From: a virus
IMG/VR virus record: IMGVR_UViG_3300017772_000079
Location: 1-29,101 of that record
DNA: 29,101 bases
Reading direction: 5' to 3' (one strand)
The notes beneath the pieces were generated by a model. The model was not told the origin of the DNA. It did no database searches and saw nothing but the letters and a program-made list of their open reading frames with translations. The stretch's first letter is position 1. Each line of letters starts with the position of its first letter. Shown here piece by piece: positions 17,750 through 24,894 of this stretch. The position numbers were made by a program, and so were the translations under genes.

Positions 17750-18634
17750 TTAAAACCAATCCTCTAATTTTGTTTGTAATTTTCCTGTTCTTATACTTGA
17801 TAAGTCCCAATCCATCGCTCGATAAATTGGTTCGGCCTTTTTCAAGACCTGTTGTGCGTAGTGTTCCCAATCCGGCTCATAATCATTAAAGTCCTCATAG
17901 GTTGTGCCGGACATATACTCTACGACTTTTTCTTCCTTAGTCAATGGGTTTATGAAGGTATCGTTATGCTTTACCTTCATAAATAAATATGAATCATCAA
18001 AATTCATATCATGTTTTTGTTTAGCGTAAAGAACCCCTGCAATTCCTGACCCAACACTAGGTCTTTTATTTTGTAATGTAACAAATTGTCTTGTATCTGT
18101 TCCACATTTTAGACACCACTTAATATCTAAACATTCATGCAAGTCATACTTAGAATTGCATTCGTTACACTTAACGCTAAATCTTTCACTTTTTAACCGA
18201 CTTCTCTTAATTAGAGAAGATACGGGTATCTCTCCTTTCAATACAGAAGAATATAAGTTAAATAACCTAATATTTATTCTGCCCAACGGTTCTTGATTTA
18301 CCCATTGTTTTAGTGCGCTCGTTTGAATTTCTTTCGCAAAGGGAGTTTCGCTTACCCTTTTAGCAGTAAAGCCAGTCATAGTAAATTTGGGTTCTTTTAA
18401 CCATTCTCCATCATCCCAAGTAATCATACCTGCATTTCTATTTTTAGTTGTTCCAACGCCCAATGCCGAATAGTATTTCTCGAATTCTAATACAACGGGG
18501 TGTTGTTCAAGTTGCATTACATTAGGAAAGTGTTCTCTCACTGATGCTTCTATTTCTTTAATTGCTACTTGTGCTTCTTCTACTGAATCTATTTGAACAT
18601 AGATTGAATCAGTGTGTCCATATACTACCTTCAT
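17750..18634 (-). CDS. polB (C-terminal part): Family B DNA polymerase, C-terminal half (motif C, thumb, PIP box)
   Basis: The protein starts MKVVYGHTDSIYVQ, which is motif C. The first Asp of the usual YxDTDS is His, while the catalytic second Asp is kept. A KFTMTGFTAKR segment follows, as in other B-family enzymes. A cysteine-rich zinc-ribbon-like insert lies near the middle (CNEC and later CLKC). The C-terminus is LQTKLEDWF, a PCNA-interacting (PIP) box, ending at the stop. Joined to the N-half, the chain makes a full polymerase. The ATG at 18634 has GAGG ten bases upstream; the TTG at 18643 has it only one base away and is less likely. The gene is separated from its N-half by about 1.3 kb of small ORFs. 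Confidence 0.9.
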   Translation of the reverse strand: MKVVYGHTDSIYVQIDSVEEAQVAIKEIEASVREHFPNVMQLEQHPVVLEFEKYYSALGVGTTKNRNAGMITWDDGEWLKEPKFTMTGFTAKRVSETPFAKEIQTSALKQWVNQEPLGRINIRLFNLYSSVLKGEIPVSSLIKRSRLKSERFSVKCNECNSKYDLHECLDIKWCLKCGTDTRQFVTLQNKRPSVGSGIAGVLYAKQKHDMNFDDSYLFMKVKHNDTFINPLTKEEKVVEYMSGTTYEDFNDYEPDWEHYAQQVLKKAEPIYRAMDWDLSSIRTGKLQTKLEDWF

Positions 18635-18639
18635 TCTTC

Positions 18640-18729
18640 TCAATCCTCAGAAATAGCGGCTAGCATAAGTATAGGCCATGCTACTATAATTGCAGCAATA
18701 ATAAAAACAAATTCTATTAATTTACCCAT
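18640..18729 (-). CDS. Tiny membrane peptide
   Basis: A 29-codon ORF almost all of which is a membrane helix (LIEFVFIIAAIIVAWPILML). The upstream sequence GGGGTGAA may serve as a ribosome-binding site. Its stop lies five bases before the PolB-C ATG, and the end of the gene supplies the GAGG for that ATG. Too short for a family. Confidence 0.4.
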   Translation of the reverse strand: MGKLIEFVFIIAAIIVAWPILMLAAISED

Positions 18730-18734
18730 TCATT

Positions 18735-18899
18735 TCACCCCAAATAATATGTAAACTTGGCCGCAGGTGCGTCATGTTGTTCTTGTAATTCTTGAATTGC
18801 CTTATACATCTTAGTAAGTGCCTTATTGTCTTTATACAATTCAGCCAATTCGTCTTCTAGCATCTTAATTTTCTTTTTCATTTCTTTCAATTCGTTCAT
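18735..18899 (-). CDS. Small coiled-coil protein
   Basis: A 54-codon ORF. The first 40 residues are rich in Lys, Glu and Leu with heptad spacing (MKKKIKMLEDELAELYKDNK), typical of a coiled coil that would make a dimer or trimer. The last 14 residues are extended. Its ATG overlaps the stop of the upstream ORF as ATGA. Function unknown. Confidence 0.55.
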   Translation of the reverse strand: MNELKEMKKKIKMLEDELAELYKDNKALTKMYKAIQELQEQHDAPAAKFTYYLG

Positions 18900-19024
18900 A
18901 TTACCACCGTAATTATTGTTATAATGGTCGCTATGTTCACGATATTTACCATCATCAATATCTTATTACTTCTTGCTATCATAGCCAGCAATTCTTCTAA
19001 TAACTCATTCGTTCTGTCCATCAT
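18896..19024 (-). CDS. Small membrane-associated peptide
   Basis: A 42-codon ORF (43 if the first of three adjacent ATGs is used). An amphipathic helix (NELLEELLAMIA) is followed by a hydrophobic Ile-rich C-terminal segment (IVNIATIITIITVVI). It overlaps the preceding ORF by 20 bases and the next by four. Function unknown. Confidence 0.4.
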   Translation of the reverse strand: MMDRTNELLEELLAMIARSNKILMMVNIVNIATIITIITVVI

Positions 19025-19175
19025 CATAATTGACACCCTGCTCAACTTCTAAAATAATAGCATGACGCTTCAAGTTATTCATCATTTGAAATATTTCTTT
19101 TATTTCTTGCATGGTAATATCCCATGTTTCTTCTGTATCATACGATACTTTAACTGTTACTATTTTTGTTCTCAT
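19005..19175 (-). CDS. Small hypothetical protein
   Basis: A 56-codon ORF preceded by a good GGAGG site (TTGGAGGAAATAACATG). It starts with a beta strand (RTKIVTVKVSYDTEE) then a helix (MQEIKEIFQMMNNL) and a second strand (HAIILEVEQ). The pattern could be a small alpha/beta fold. No family recognised. Confidence 0.5.
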   Translation of the reverse strand: MRTKIVTVKVSYDTEETWDITMQEIKEIFQMMNNLKRHAIILEVEQGVNYDDGQNE

Positions 19176-19176
19176 G

Positions 19177-19389
19177 TTATTTCCTCCAATATATATTATA
19201 TTCTTTATTTCTTTGCTTGATACAAACTCTACTTAAGTATGAACCCACTGAATATACACTCGTTATGTAGTTTGAATTAGGTCTATCCCTAAGTATCTTT
19301 TCATATATTTCTCTAGCAGTAAATGGTTCTTCTTGACCCACTATTGCTTTATCAATCCATCCTCTCATTCTAGAATTCATTTTAGTCAT
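19177..19389 (-). CDS. Small helix-turn-helix-like protein (paralog 2)
   Basis: A 70-residue basic protein with the pattern WIDKAI...PFTAREIYEKIL...YSVGSYLSRV...YNIYWRK. The N-terminal half may form a winged helix, with the last strand as the wing. It closely resembles the 65-residue neighbour upstream: both have an aromatic at the start, FTxxE near residue 25, SYxxR near the end, and a basic C-terminus. AGGAGG lies eight bases before the ATG. Likely a DNA-binding accessory protein; not assigned to a family. Confidence 0.58.
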   Translation of the reverse strand: MTKMNSRMRGWIDKAIVGQEEPFTAREIYEKILRDRPNSNYITSVYSVGSYLSRVCIKQRNKEYNIYWRK

Positions 19390-19583
19390 ATTCTTTTCCT
19401 CCTATATGTCATTGGGCCAATCCTATAACCATGCCTTCTACAATAAGATGCAAGTTGGGTATTACTTCCAATAATAAGACTATTACCTTTTTTGGATATA
19501 ATATTATCTCTTACTTCTTCTACTGTAAATGTTGTATTAAGGCTATTGATTGATTCCATGACCCACTTTTCTATTAATTTCAT
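19386..19583 (-). CDS. Small helix-turn-helix-like protein (paralog 1)
   Basis: A 65-residue basic protein (WVMESINSLNTTFTVEEVRD...ASYCRRHGYRIGPMTYRRKRI). It looks like a tandem duplicate of the following gene, though only the positions of hydrophobic and aromatic residues and the FTxxE and SYxxR motifs are conserved. GGAGG precedes the ATG, which overlaps the stop of the zinc protein upstream as ATGA. Possibly a DNA-binding regulator. Confidence 0.58.
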   Translation of the reverse strand: MKLIEKWVMESINSLNTTFTVEEVRDNIISKKGNSLIIGSNTQLASYCRRHGYRIGPMTYRRKRI

Positions 19584-19831
19584 TTTGATTCCTCCTTCTT
19601 TCTTCTGTATCTGTGTGACTTTTCAATGCTGAACAAGTATTGCCTCTGTTGCTTCATAGTCATACTCGTTGTATGAAAACCCAAACAATACTCGCAGTAA
19701 TAATAATTTAACTTAATACCTTCTTTTCTCTTCTCCATTACAAGTCCATGAACCTTATTAGCATCAGGATAAATTATTTTACCACATCTTTCAGTTATGT
19801 CACAAATTGTTTCTTTCTTTTCCTTCTCCAT
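19580..19831 (-). CDS. Small zinc-binding protein
   Basis: From the ATG at 19831 the protein is 83 residues, with C10 and C16 in ICDITERCGK, and then YYYCEYCLGFHTTS, giving CxxC followed by His. This pattern (two spaced Cys, then CxxC and GFH-TS) occurs in many small viral proteins that look like zinc fingers. A GGAG site stands nine bases before this ATG. An earlier in-frame start at 19876 is possible but would overlap the Cys/His ORF almost entirely. The basic C-terminus (RYRRKKEESK) fits nucleic-acid binding. Confidence 0.68.
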   Translation of the reverse strand: MEKEKKETICDITERCGKIIYPDANKVHGLVMEKRKEGIKLNYYYCEYCLGFHTTSMTMKQQRQYLFSIEKSHRYRRKKEESK

Positions 19832-19913
19832 TTTTTTTCTCTCCTTCACATAATTTACAATGGTGCTTTCCTTCAAATTGAGGGTTGTGTGCTAATGGTT
19901 TTTTACATTTCAT
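19800..19913 (-). CDS. Small Cys/His-rich peptide after PolB-N
   Basis: A 37-codon ORF whose ATGA overlaps the stop of PolB-N. It begins MKCKKPLAHNPQF and continues with GKHHCKLCEGEK, so Cys3, two His, and CxxC may bind one zinc ion. The 32-base overlap with the next zinc gene reduces confidence, but the coupling to the polymerase stop favours a real gene. Confidence 0.42.
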   Translation of the reverse strand: MKCKKPLAHNPQFEGKHHCKLCEGEKKNGEGKERNNL

Positions 19914-21592
19914 ATTTTCATCTCCTTTGCTTTGAATGCTGCTAATCTAATTGCTTCTCTTGCACTTGCAGTAATACTTGCGGCCAAATTAACATCAGCC
20001 CAACCAAATCCTTGAAATGCAACAATGCCATAAAAAGATGCCATTAAACGCTTTACAGCCATTTGATTGTTATTCCACTTAACTACTTCCGAATCGTTTC
20101 CTGCTTCTCTCGCATCTCTCATAAGACGCTTATATTCATTTCGCAACTCTTTCAATTCGAGAACTGCTCTTGGCAATAAGCCCAATTTATCTGTTTTGTA
20201 ATACAACATGTGCTTTCTTGTTACTGGGCTAAAGTCTCTTGGAGTTGCGATATTAACTGCAAACTCCGTAGGTTCTTCGCTTTTAGTTTCAAAAGAAATA
20301 TTGCGAGCAATCATCATTGATGGATAAAGACCGGCAAAATCAAAGGCGGCTACATTCAAATGTAATCCGTTTGTTCCTTCACTAAGCGGGTCGTAAATCA
20401 TAGCACCGTCATAAGTTTCTCTTTTATCCACTTTACTTCCAGTCTTACAAATCCAATCAGCATTACGCATAAAGTAAATAGAACCCATGTGACTCGCATA
20501 AAAACACGCTTCAAACGGTGCAACAAGTAATCGTTGTAGTGCAATAATCGCTTCACTACAAAAGTTTGTTTCATCTATTCTCACAAGTAACTCAACATCT
20601 ATTAAAGCATATTTCAAATAGGCTTCTGTATCTTCAAGCCAACCTCTACGGTAAAACTCATTCGGGTCTTCAAAAATAGTTTCCTTTGATTTACCTTCAC
20701 CGAATAATGTTTGAGATACAAACTCAAGACTCATTGATGGCAATGTTCCTCTTTGTGAATCATTCCATTGTCGCTCAAAGGCAAGGTCTAAATTGAGGGT
20801 TATGCGACCCCCTAATGGCTGTTGTATAGGAGAGAATCCACTTTCACCCTTACTGAAAGTAAAGCCGTTGCCGGTCTTTTTAACCCCGTCTATGCGGTTA
20901 ATTGGAGACATACGCATAGGGTTGATACCCAATGCACAACACCTTTCAAGCAATTTAGGCAAATCGAATTTAAGGCCAAACCATGCTATTAACATATCGG
21001 GGTCTTTATCTATCATAACATTGATAAATGATTCAATCATATCTTTTTCACTACTAAACCATTTAGTTTCAAATTCATGGATAGATTTACCCGAAATCCC
21101 ATAGGGAGTAATATTAGGTTCTAATCCTTTAGGAAACCAAACCCATTGGTAATACTTCTCATCATAATTATCATACATTACAATAGTAGTAATCTTATCA
21201 TGGTGTTCTCCGCCTTGTTGCCATTCCATATCCCAATACCACTTTCGCAGTTTAAATTCAGGTAGTTCATTTAACTTATCAATAGCATATCTAAATCCAA
21301 AAGGCACATCTGCTTCATATGTTTTATTCCACATTTTACGAGCCTTGTAAATATCCGTTGCTTGTTCAACAATAACTTTCTTCAAAGACTTTCCTTGAAG
21401 AGAAACCCAACCTCCTTTCTCATACTTGAAAGAACGAGAAATGTATTTGTTCACTGTATAGTTTTCAAATTCAAACTCATCATCCTCAATAAAGAAGTAT
21501 GGCTCATGTGCTTCAAGTTTAAACTTTCTTTCTCCGTTTTCTCTCCATGCTGTGTAAATATGCTTTTCATCTATACATTTACTAATTATCAT
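19910..21592 (-). CDS. polB (N-terminal part): Family B DNA polymerase, N-terminal half (exonuclease and motifs A, B)
   Basis: The 560 residues include an exonuclease domain with YWDMEW (D121, E123), Exo II ending in FD (D210) and Exo III YALID (Y328, D332). Motif A is DFAGLYPSMM (418-427) and motif B is KRLMASFYG (514-522). The chain then stops at KAKEMKI, just before the expected strand carrying motif C. The missing part is encoded separately at 17750-18634. The halves join with the expected number of residues between motifs B and C, so this is a clean split and not a broken gene. The start follows the clamp gene stop with GGAGG before it. The product must pair with PolB-C to polymerise. 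Confidence 0.93.
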   Translation of the reverse strand: MIISKCIDEKHIYTAWRENGERKFKLEAHEPYFFIEDDEFEFENYTVNKYISRSFKYEKGGWVSLQGKSLKKVIVEQATDIYKARKMWNKTYEADVPFGFRYAIDKLNELPEFKLRKWYWDMEWQQGGEHHDKITTIVMYDNYDEKYYQWVWFPKGLEPNITPYGISGKSIHEFETKWFSSEKDMIESFINVMIDKDPDMLIAWFGLKFDLPKLLERCCALGINPMRMSPINRIDGVKKTGNGFTFSKGESGFSPIQQPLGGRITLNLDLAFERQWNDSQRGTLPSMSLEFVSQTLFGEGKSKETIFEDPNEFYRRGWLEDTEAYLKYALIDVELLVRIDETNFCSEAIIALQRLLVAPFEACFYASHMGSIYFMRNADWICKTGSKVDKRETYDGAMIYDPLSEGTNGLHLNVAAFDFAGLYPSMMIARNISFETKSEEPTEFAVNIATPRDFSPVTRKHMLYYKTDKLGLLPRAVLELKELRNEYKRLMRDAREAGNDSEVVKWNNNQMAVKRLMASFYGIVAFQGFGWADVNLAASITASAREAIRLAAFKAKEMKI

Positions 21593-21593
21593 T

Positions 21594-22361
21594 TTAATTT
21601 CCTCCCGAATACGGGGCTTTTAATATCATTCTGTTATTGGCTACAATAATTAAAGGGAATTCATCTTTCACATAAAAGTTAAGAGTCTGTCCTTTTTCAA
21701 AGAAGTTATGTAGCGGGCCTGAATATTCAAGCGTTGCGTCTTCTCCTATCGCTGATGCTAATTGAATTGTTTGTTCATATTGGTTTGAAGCGTTTGCTCT
21801 ACTTGAAAAGGTTACATTACCACCGAGATAGTTTAGTTTGTAAACTCCACTCTTAACTAATTCACAAAGACTTATTGCTTCATTAAAAATATCACTATTT
21901 AATTGAAATGCCCCTTCAAAAGTTTTTGAGCCAAAAGACCAAAGTTTGTCTAATGCTTCTTCATATGAAATGTGCTTTACCATTTCTCTAATACGAGAGA
22001 TAGCATCCATGTTTGGGTGATTAACCACCATAGGTAGAGAAGCCTTCTTTGTTCCAGAAGTTAATTTCAAAAAGTCTCCACTCTCAAAGAATACACTTTC
22101 ACCAAACTTTTTCAAGTAAGGAATAATAAAATTAGCATCACCAATAAAAGAACCATTCGTTACGCCTTCTACGGTTAATGTAATATTCATTCCAAATGTA
22201 GCATCCCCGTTCCAAATCTCCAAAGAATTATCATTAAGTGTCATGTAAAAGTAAGAACCCATCTTAGATGAGCCAAGTCCTCCATTACCTAGATACTTTC
22301 CTTTTCCTTGAATGTCTGTTAATGCTTTCTCCATTTGTTTGTTATTCACTACGAATTTCAT
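21594..22361 (-). CDS. PCNA-like sliding clamp
   Basis: The 255-residue length and the layout fit a PCNA-type clamp. The C-terminal part has the expected series GPLHNFFEKGQTLNFYVKDE followed by PLIIVANNRMILKAPY, equal to the second domain's final strands in archaeal PCNA. The N-terminal domain (MKFVVNNKQMEKALTDIQGK) and a middle section with helical and strand alternation also fit. Two neighbouring replication proteins, PolB-C and the RFC-large-like protein, end in PIP boxes, which supports a clamp here. It lies directly upstream of PolB-N. The ATGA overlaps the preceding stop. Sequence likeness is moderate, context is strong. Confidence 0.82.
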   Translation of the reverse strand: MKFVVNNKQMEKALTDIQGKGKYLGNGGLGSSKMGSYFYMTLNDNSLEIWNGDATFGMNITLTVEGVTNGSFIGDANFIIPYLKKFGESVFFESGDFLKLTSGTKKASLPMVVNHPNMDAISRIREMVKHISYEEALDKLWSFGSKTFEGAFQLNSDIFNEAISLCELVKSGVYKLNYLGGNVTFSSRANASNQYEQTIQLASAIGEDATLEYSGPLHNFFEKGQTLNFYVKDEFPLIIVANNRMILKAPYSGGN

Positions 22362-22549
22362 TTTATCTCTTCCATTTTCATTATGTTGTTATTTTTAATT
22401 ACTATTGTAATACCGCCCATTTTATCAATGAAGAAAAAATTAGGACTAATATAATCGGTAAGTTCTAGTTTATTTCTAGAAAAAACCTCTCCTACTTTAG
22501 ATGCTACTAAAAAAGTTTTGCCAATTTGTTGTTGCCACATGGGGTTCAA
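22358..22549 (-). CDS. Small hypothetical protein
   Basis: A 63-residue protein with QQQIGKTFLVASKVGEVF near the start and a hydrophobic strand GGITIVIKNNN near the end, probably a small beta-rich fold. It is tightly packed between the Sak4-like ATPase and the clamp (both junctions overlap by four bases). Function unknown. Confidence 0.5.
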   Translation of the reverse strand: MNPMWQQQIGKTFLVASKVGEVFSRNKLELTDYISPNFFFIDKMGGITIVIKNNNIMKMEEIK

Positions 22550-23319
22550 ATCTTCCCCTCCCTTAATTCAGGAACACCGTTCCATTGAATATTAGGGGGA
22601 GTTCCTTCTCGCACAGTCCATTTCTTTCCGACTAAATTACCATTGGTTCTTGAACCAATCAATTCAGCACTGAAATGTAATTCATTCTTGACCTTCTTCT
22701 TTGAGCAGTAAATCTCTTGTTCCAGTTTTCCGCCCCAATCTTTCCAAGCAGGTTGCACACCAACAGGGGTATTATCAACATACTTTTCTGTTTCGTGAGT
22801 AATATAAATTACATCACAATTCAATTGATAGATTGCTTCCAATAGGAAATAGAAAGTCTTATTTCTATTACCATACTGAAATGGCATAATCTTGGTAACT
22901 ACTCTTGGATTAGGATTAACCTTTAGAATACAACTATCTAGCCAAGTATCTACACCATCCATAACGAATACAATGTCTTCACCTGCTTCCATTTGTTCTT
23001 TAGCAAAGTTAATGAAGTCAAGAGAGTTTTGTTCACTCTTATCAATATCCATAATGTTATCCTTTCGCATTACAATTGGACAATATACATTGATTCGGTC
23101 TGTTGCATCATGGTGTTCAAACCAAGTTGATTCAACGCCTCTATCCCAATCAAGAACATATATGTTCTTATCGGGGAAGTCTAATGCAATTCCAGTCTTT
23201 CCGGTCTTGGGTTCTCCCCAAATACCTAATACCATTCGTGCTTTTCGTTGCGCTCTTTTTTGAGCCATCAATTCTTTAAAATTTGTTTTTTCTTTCTTAA
23301 TCCCTAGCAAGCCAATCAC
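22546..23319 (-). CDS. RecA/Sak4-like ATPase
   Basis: Walker A is GEPKTGKT (35-42) and Walker B is IVFVMDGVDTWLD (D121), with a later VIYITHE strand near residue 172. This is the RecA-fold order of Sak4-like and related phage recombination ATPases (AAA_24 type). Such proteins load on single-stranded DNA and promote annealing or strand exchange. The first 25 residues are basic. The start is uncertain: GTG at 23319 overlaps the previous gene, and an ATG for MAQKRAQ lies 18 codons further on with a weak ribosome site. It lies between an unknown protein and the clamp. Confidence 0.75.
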   Translation of the reverse strand: MIGLLGIKKEKTNFKELMAQKRAQRKARMVLGIWGEPKTGKTGIALDFPDKNIYVLDWDRGVESTWFEHHDATDRINVYCPIVMRKDNIMDIDKSEQNSLDFINFAKEQMEAGEDIVFVMDGVDTWLDSCILKVNPNPRVVTKIMPFQYGNRNKTFYFLLEAIYQLNCDVIYITHETEKYVDNTPVGVQPAWKDWGGKLEQEIYCSKKKVKNELHFSAELIGSRTNGNLVGKKWTVREGTPPNIQWNGVPELREGKI

Positions 23320-23563
23320 CTATATCATTTTCATTTATATTTACATTTTTACCATTCGCTTGACACCATGCCTTGATGATGCCGAGTAATTCTTTCTTCG
23401 ATGAACAGACAAACCTTGTTTCTTTTTCTCCAATGTGAAACTTAACAAAGTATGTTTCTGCTATCTTATCATTTTCATTCCAAGTTAGAAAATCAACCTT
23501 TTGCAAATCTGCAATATAACTTTCTCCCTTTAGAATGAATCTATCTTCTATAATATCATTCAT
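23297..23563 (-). CDS. Hypothetical protein
   Basis: An 88-residue protein, probably alpha/beta, with AETYFVKFHIGEKETRFVC and a helix KKELLGIIKAWCQANGK. It has an AAAGGAGG ribosome site upstream and is the first gene after the only substantial gap in the leftward operon, which holds a TATA-like element. It overlaps the ATPase gene by about 23 bases if the GTG start of that gene is right. No family recognised. Confidence 0.55.
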   Translation of the reverse strand: MNDIIEDRFILKGESYIADLQKVDFLTWNENDKIAETYFVKFHIGEKETRFVCSSKKELLGIIKAWCQANGKNVNINENDIGDWLARD

Positions 23564-23654
23564 TTATTTTTCCTCCTTTAAGGAATGGGCTTTGCACCCA
23601 TTTTGGCCTACATTCATTGGTGTAAGACTACACACGCACTTTACTATTTAAATA
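23564..23654 (-). promoter_or_regulatory. Intergenic region with TATA-like element, hairpin and micro-ORF
   Basis: This 91-base gap is the largest between genes inside the leftward operon. Read on the - strand it contains TTTAAATA, a good match to the archaeal TATA box, just after the RPA-like gene's stop. About 30 bases later comes an ATG with a 17-codon ORF (NVGQNGCKAHSLKEEK). A stem AATGGG/CCCATT lies within it, then AAAGGAGG before the next gene. An internal promoter for the downstream genes is the likeliest reading. Confidence 0.5.
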
Positions 23655-24878
23655 TCAAAACCAATCAAATGATTCTTCAACCGGCGCATCTACTTCAACA
23701 GGCGCACCACGCTTTTCAGTTACAAGAACAGAAGAAACATTGATAGTTACAGGGTCAGCAACTCCATCAATCAATCGTTGTGATGTTCGACCAACAACAA
23801 TTACAGTAGAACCAATACCAAAGTCAATATTTAGATGTTCGGGAATCCAACAAGTAGTCATGTTTGATTCATTATCATAATCGAATTCAGCATTCAAGTC
23901 TGTAATATTTAGAATGCGATTACCATTTGAAGTTGGCATCATATTCATATTACAAACTGTTCCACCAGTAATAACGAAACGGTCTTTGGCAGGTAGTGTT
24001 TGGCGAGTAATGTGCGCTCGGTCAATTTCTACCAATTCAACCATATGACTTTCAAAGTTTTCATTAAGAACACTTAACCATTCTACTTCTCCCATATCTC
24101 GATAATCTGAGTTATCGGGGTCTAAGTCAGCATTACGGATAAGACTGTCTTTTGTTGTCATTGTCATACCATATAGATTACTACCATCTTCGGAAGGAAT
24201 CGCTACAAAGTGAACAAAGTCATAACAATCGGGAGTAAATGCTACTCCACCATCATTCTTATATGAAAAGGTATATCGCTTCATATCAGCACCATCTACA
24301 CTTCCGTAGAAAATACCTGTTCTTCGCATTTGTTCCAAAGGCAAAGGCTTACCGTAACTTCGGTTTTCTCCGCCATTCATGTATGTTTTAGTATTATCCA
24401 AAGGAATAACCATTACACCATCCGGCATTTCTTCTGCACCGGAGGGTAAATCAGCGACCATTCGCTCTTGATATTCACCATTATGGTAACGGCTAATCAT
24501 CCACTTACCTAAAGCATTCTTTGTGGCAACGGCTACATGTCCTTCATTCAAAGCATTATCCGAATCACGGTTGTATTCTTCTTTTGCTTTATTACGATTC
24601 CAAGACATCATATCTCTTGGTGCTTCTAAGGCAATAAAAACACCAAAGCATTTCTTTACTAAAGAATTGCTTCCGGTAGATTTCGGAGATTCACCTTGTT
24701 TTGCTCGTCGAACAACTTGTGCCGCATATGAACGCCATAGACCTAAGCCTAAATCGTCATTTACTTCCATGTTATTATCGGAACAAATTTCCGTATATTT
24801 TTCAGTTGCTTCCTCTACCGTCATTTTCAGGTATTGTGCGCTCTTTTCTATTTCTGCTTGCATTTTTTCGCTTAACAT
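23655..24878 (-). CDS. RPA-like single-stranded DNA-binding protein
   Basis: The 407-residue protein has an OB-fold-like part near residues 295-390 (RFVITGGTVCNMNMM, then NRILNITDLNAEFDY, GIGSTVIVVGRTS and PVTINVSSVLV). The N-terminal 75 residues are helical, and the middle section is unrecognised but probably holds further beta domains. The acidic tail ends in VEESFDWF, as SSB proteins often end in an acidic tip with an aromatic residue. Its place after the RFC small subunit and ahead of the ATPase, clamp and polymerase genes fits an ssDNA-binding replication protein. The OB call is moderate, the role inferred. Confidence 0.6.
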   Translation of the reverse strand: MLSEKMQAEIEKSAQYLKMTVEEATEKYTEICSDNNMEVNDDLGLGLWRSYAAQVVRRAKQGESPKSTGSNSLVKKCFGVFIALEAPRDMMSWNRNKAKEEYNRDSDNALNEGHVAVATKNALGKWMISRYHNGEYQERMVADLPSGAEEMPDGVMVIPLDNTKTYMNGGENRSYGKPLPLEQMRRTGIFYGSVDGADMKRYTFSYKNDGGVAFTPDCYDFVHFVAIPSEDGSNLYGMTMTTKDSLIRNADLDPDNSDYRDMGEVEWLSVLNENFESHMVELVEIDRAHITRQTLPAKDRFVITGGTVCNMNMMPTSNGNRILNITDLNAEFDYDNESNMTTCWIPEHLNIDFGIGSTVIVVGRTSQRLIDGVADPVTINVSSVLVTEKRGAPVEVDAPVEESFDWF

Positions 24879-24894
24879 ATTTTCACTTCCTTCT

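Noticed and set aside
17750-21592. PolB split read as a sequencing frameshift or an intein
   Set aside because: The halves are 1.3 kb apart with coding sequence between them, PolB-C has its own start and ribosome site, and no intein blocks are visible at the junctions.
23655-23681. C-terminal SFDWF of the RPA-like protein as a PIP box
   Set aside because: It lacks the conserved Gln and the aliphatic residue at position four; an acidic SSB-type tail fits better.
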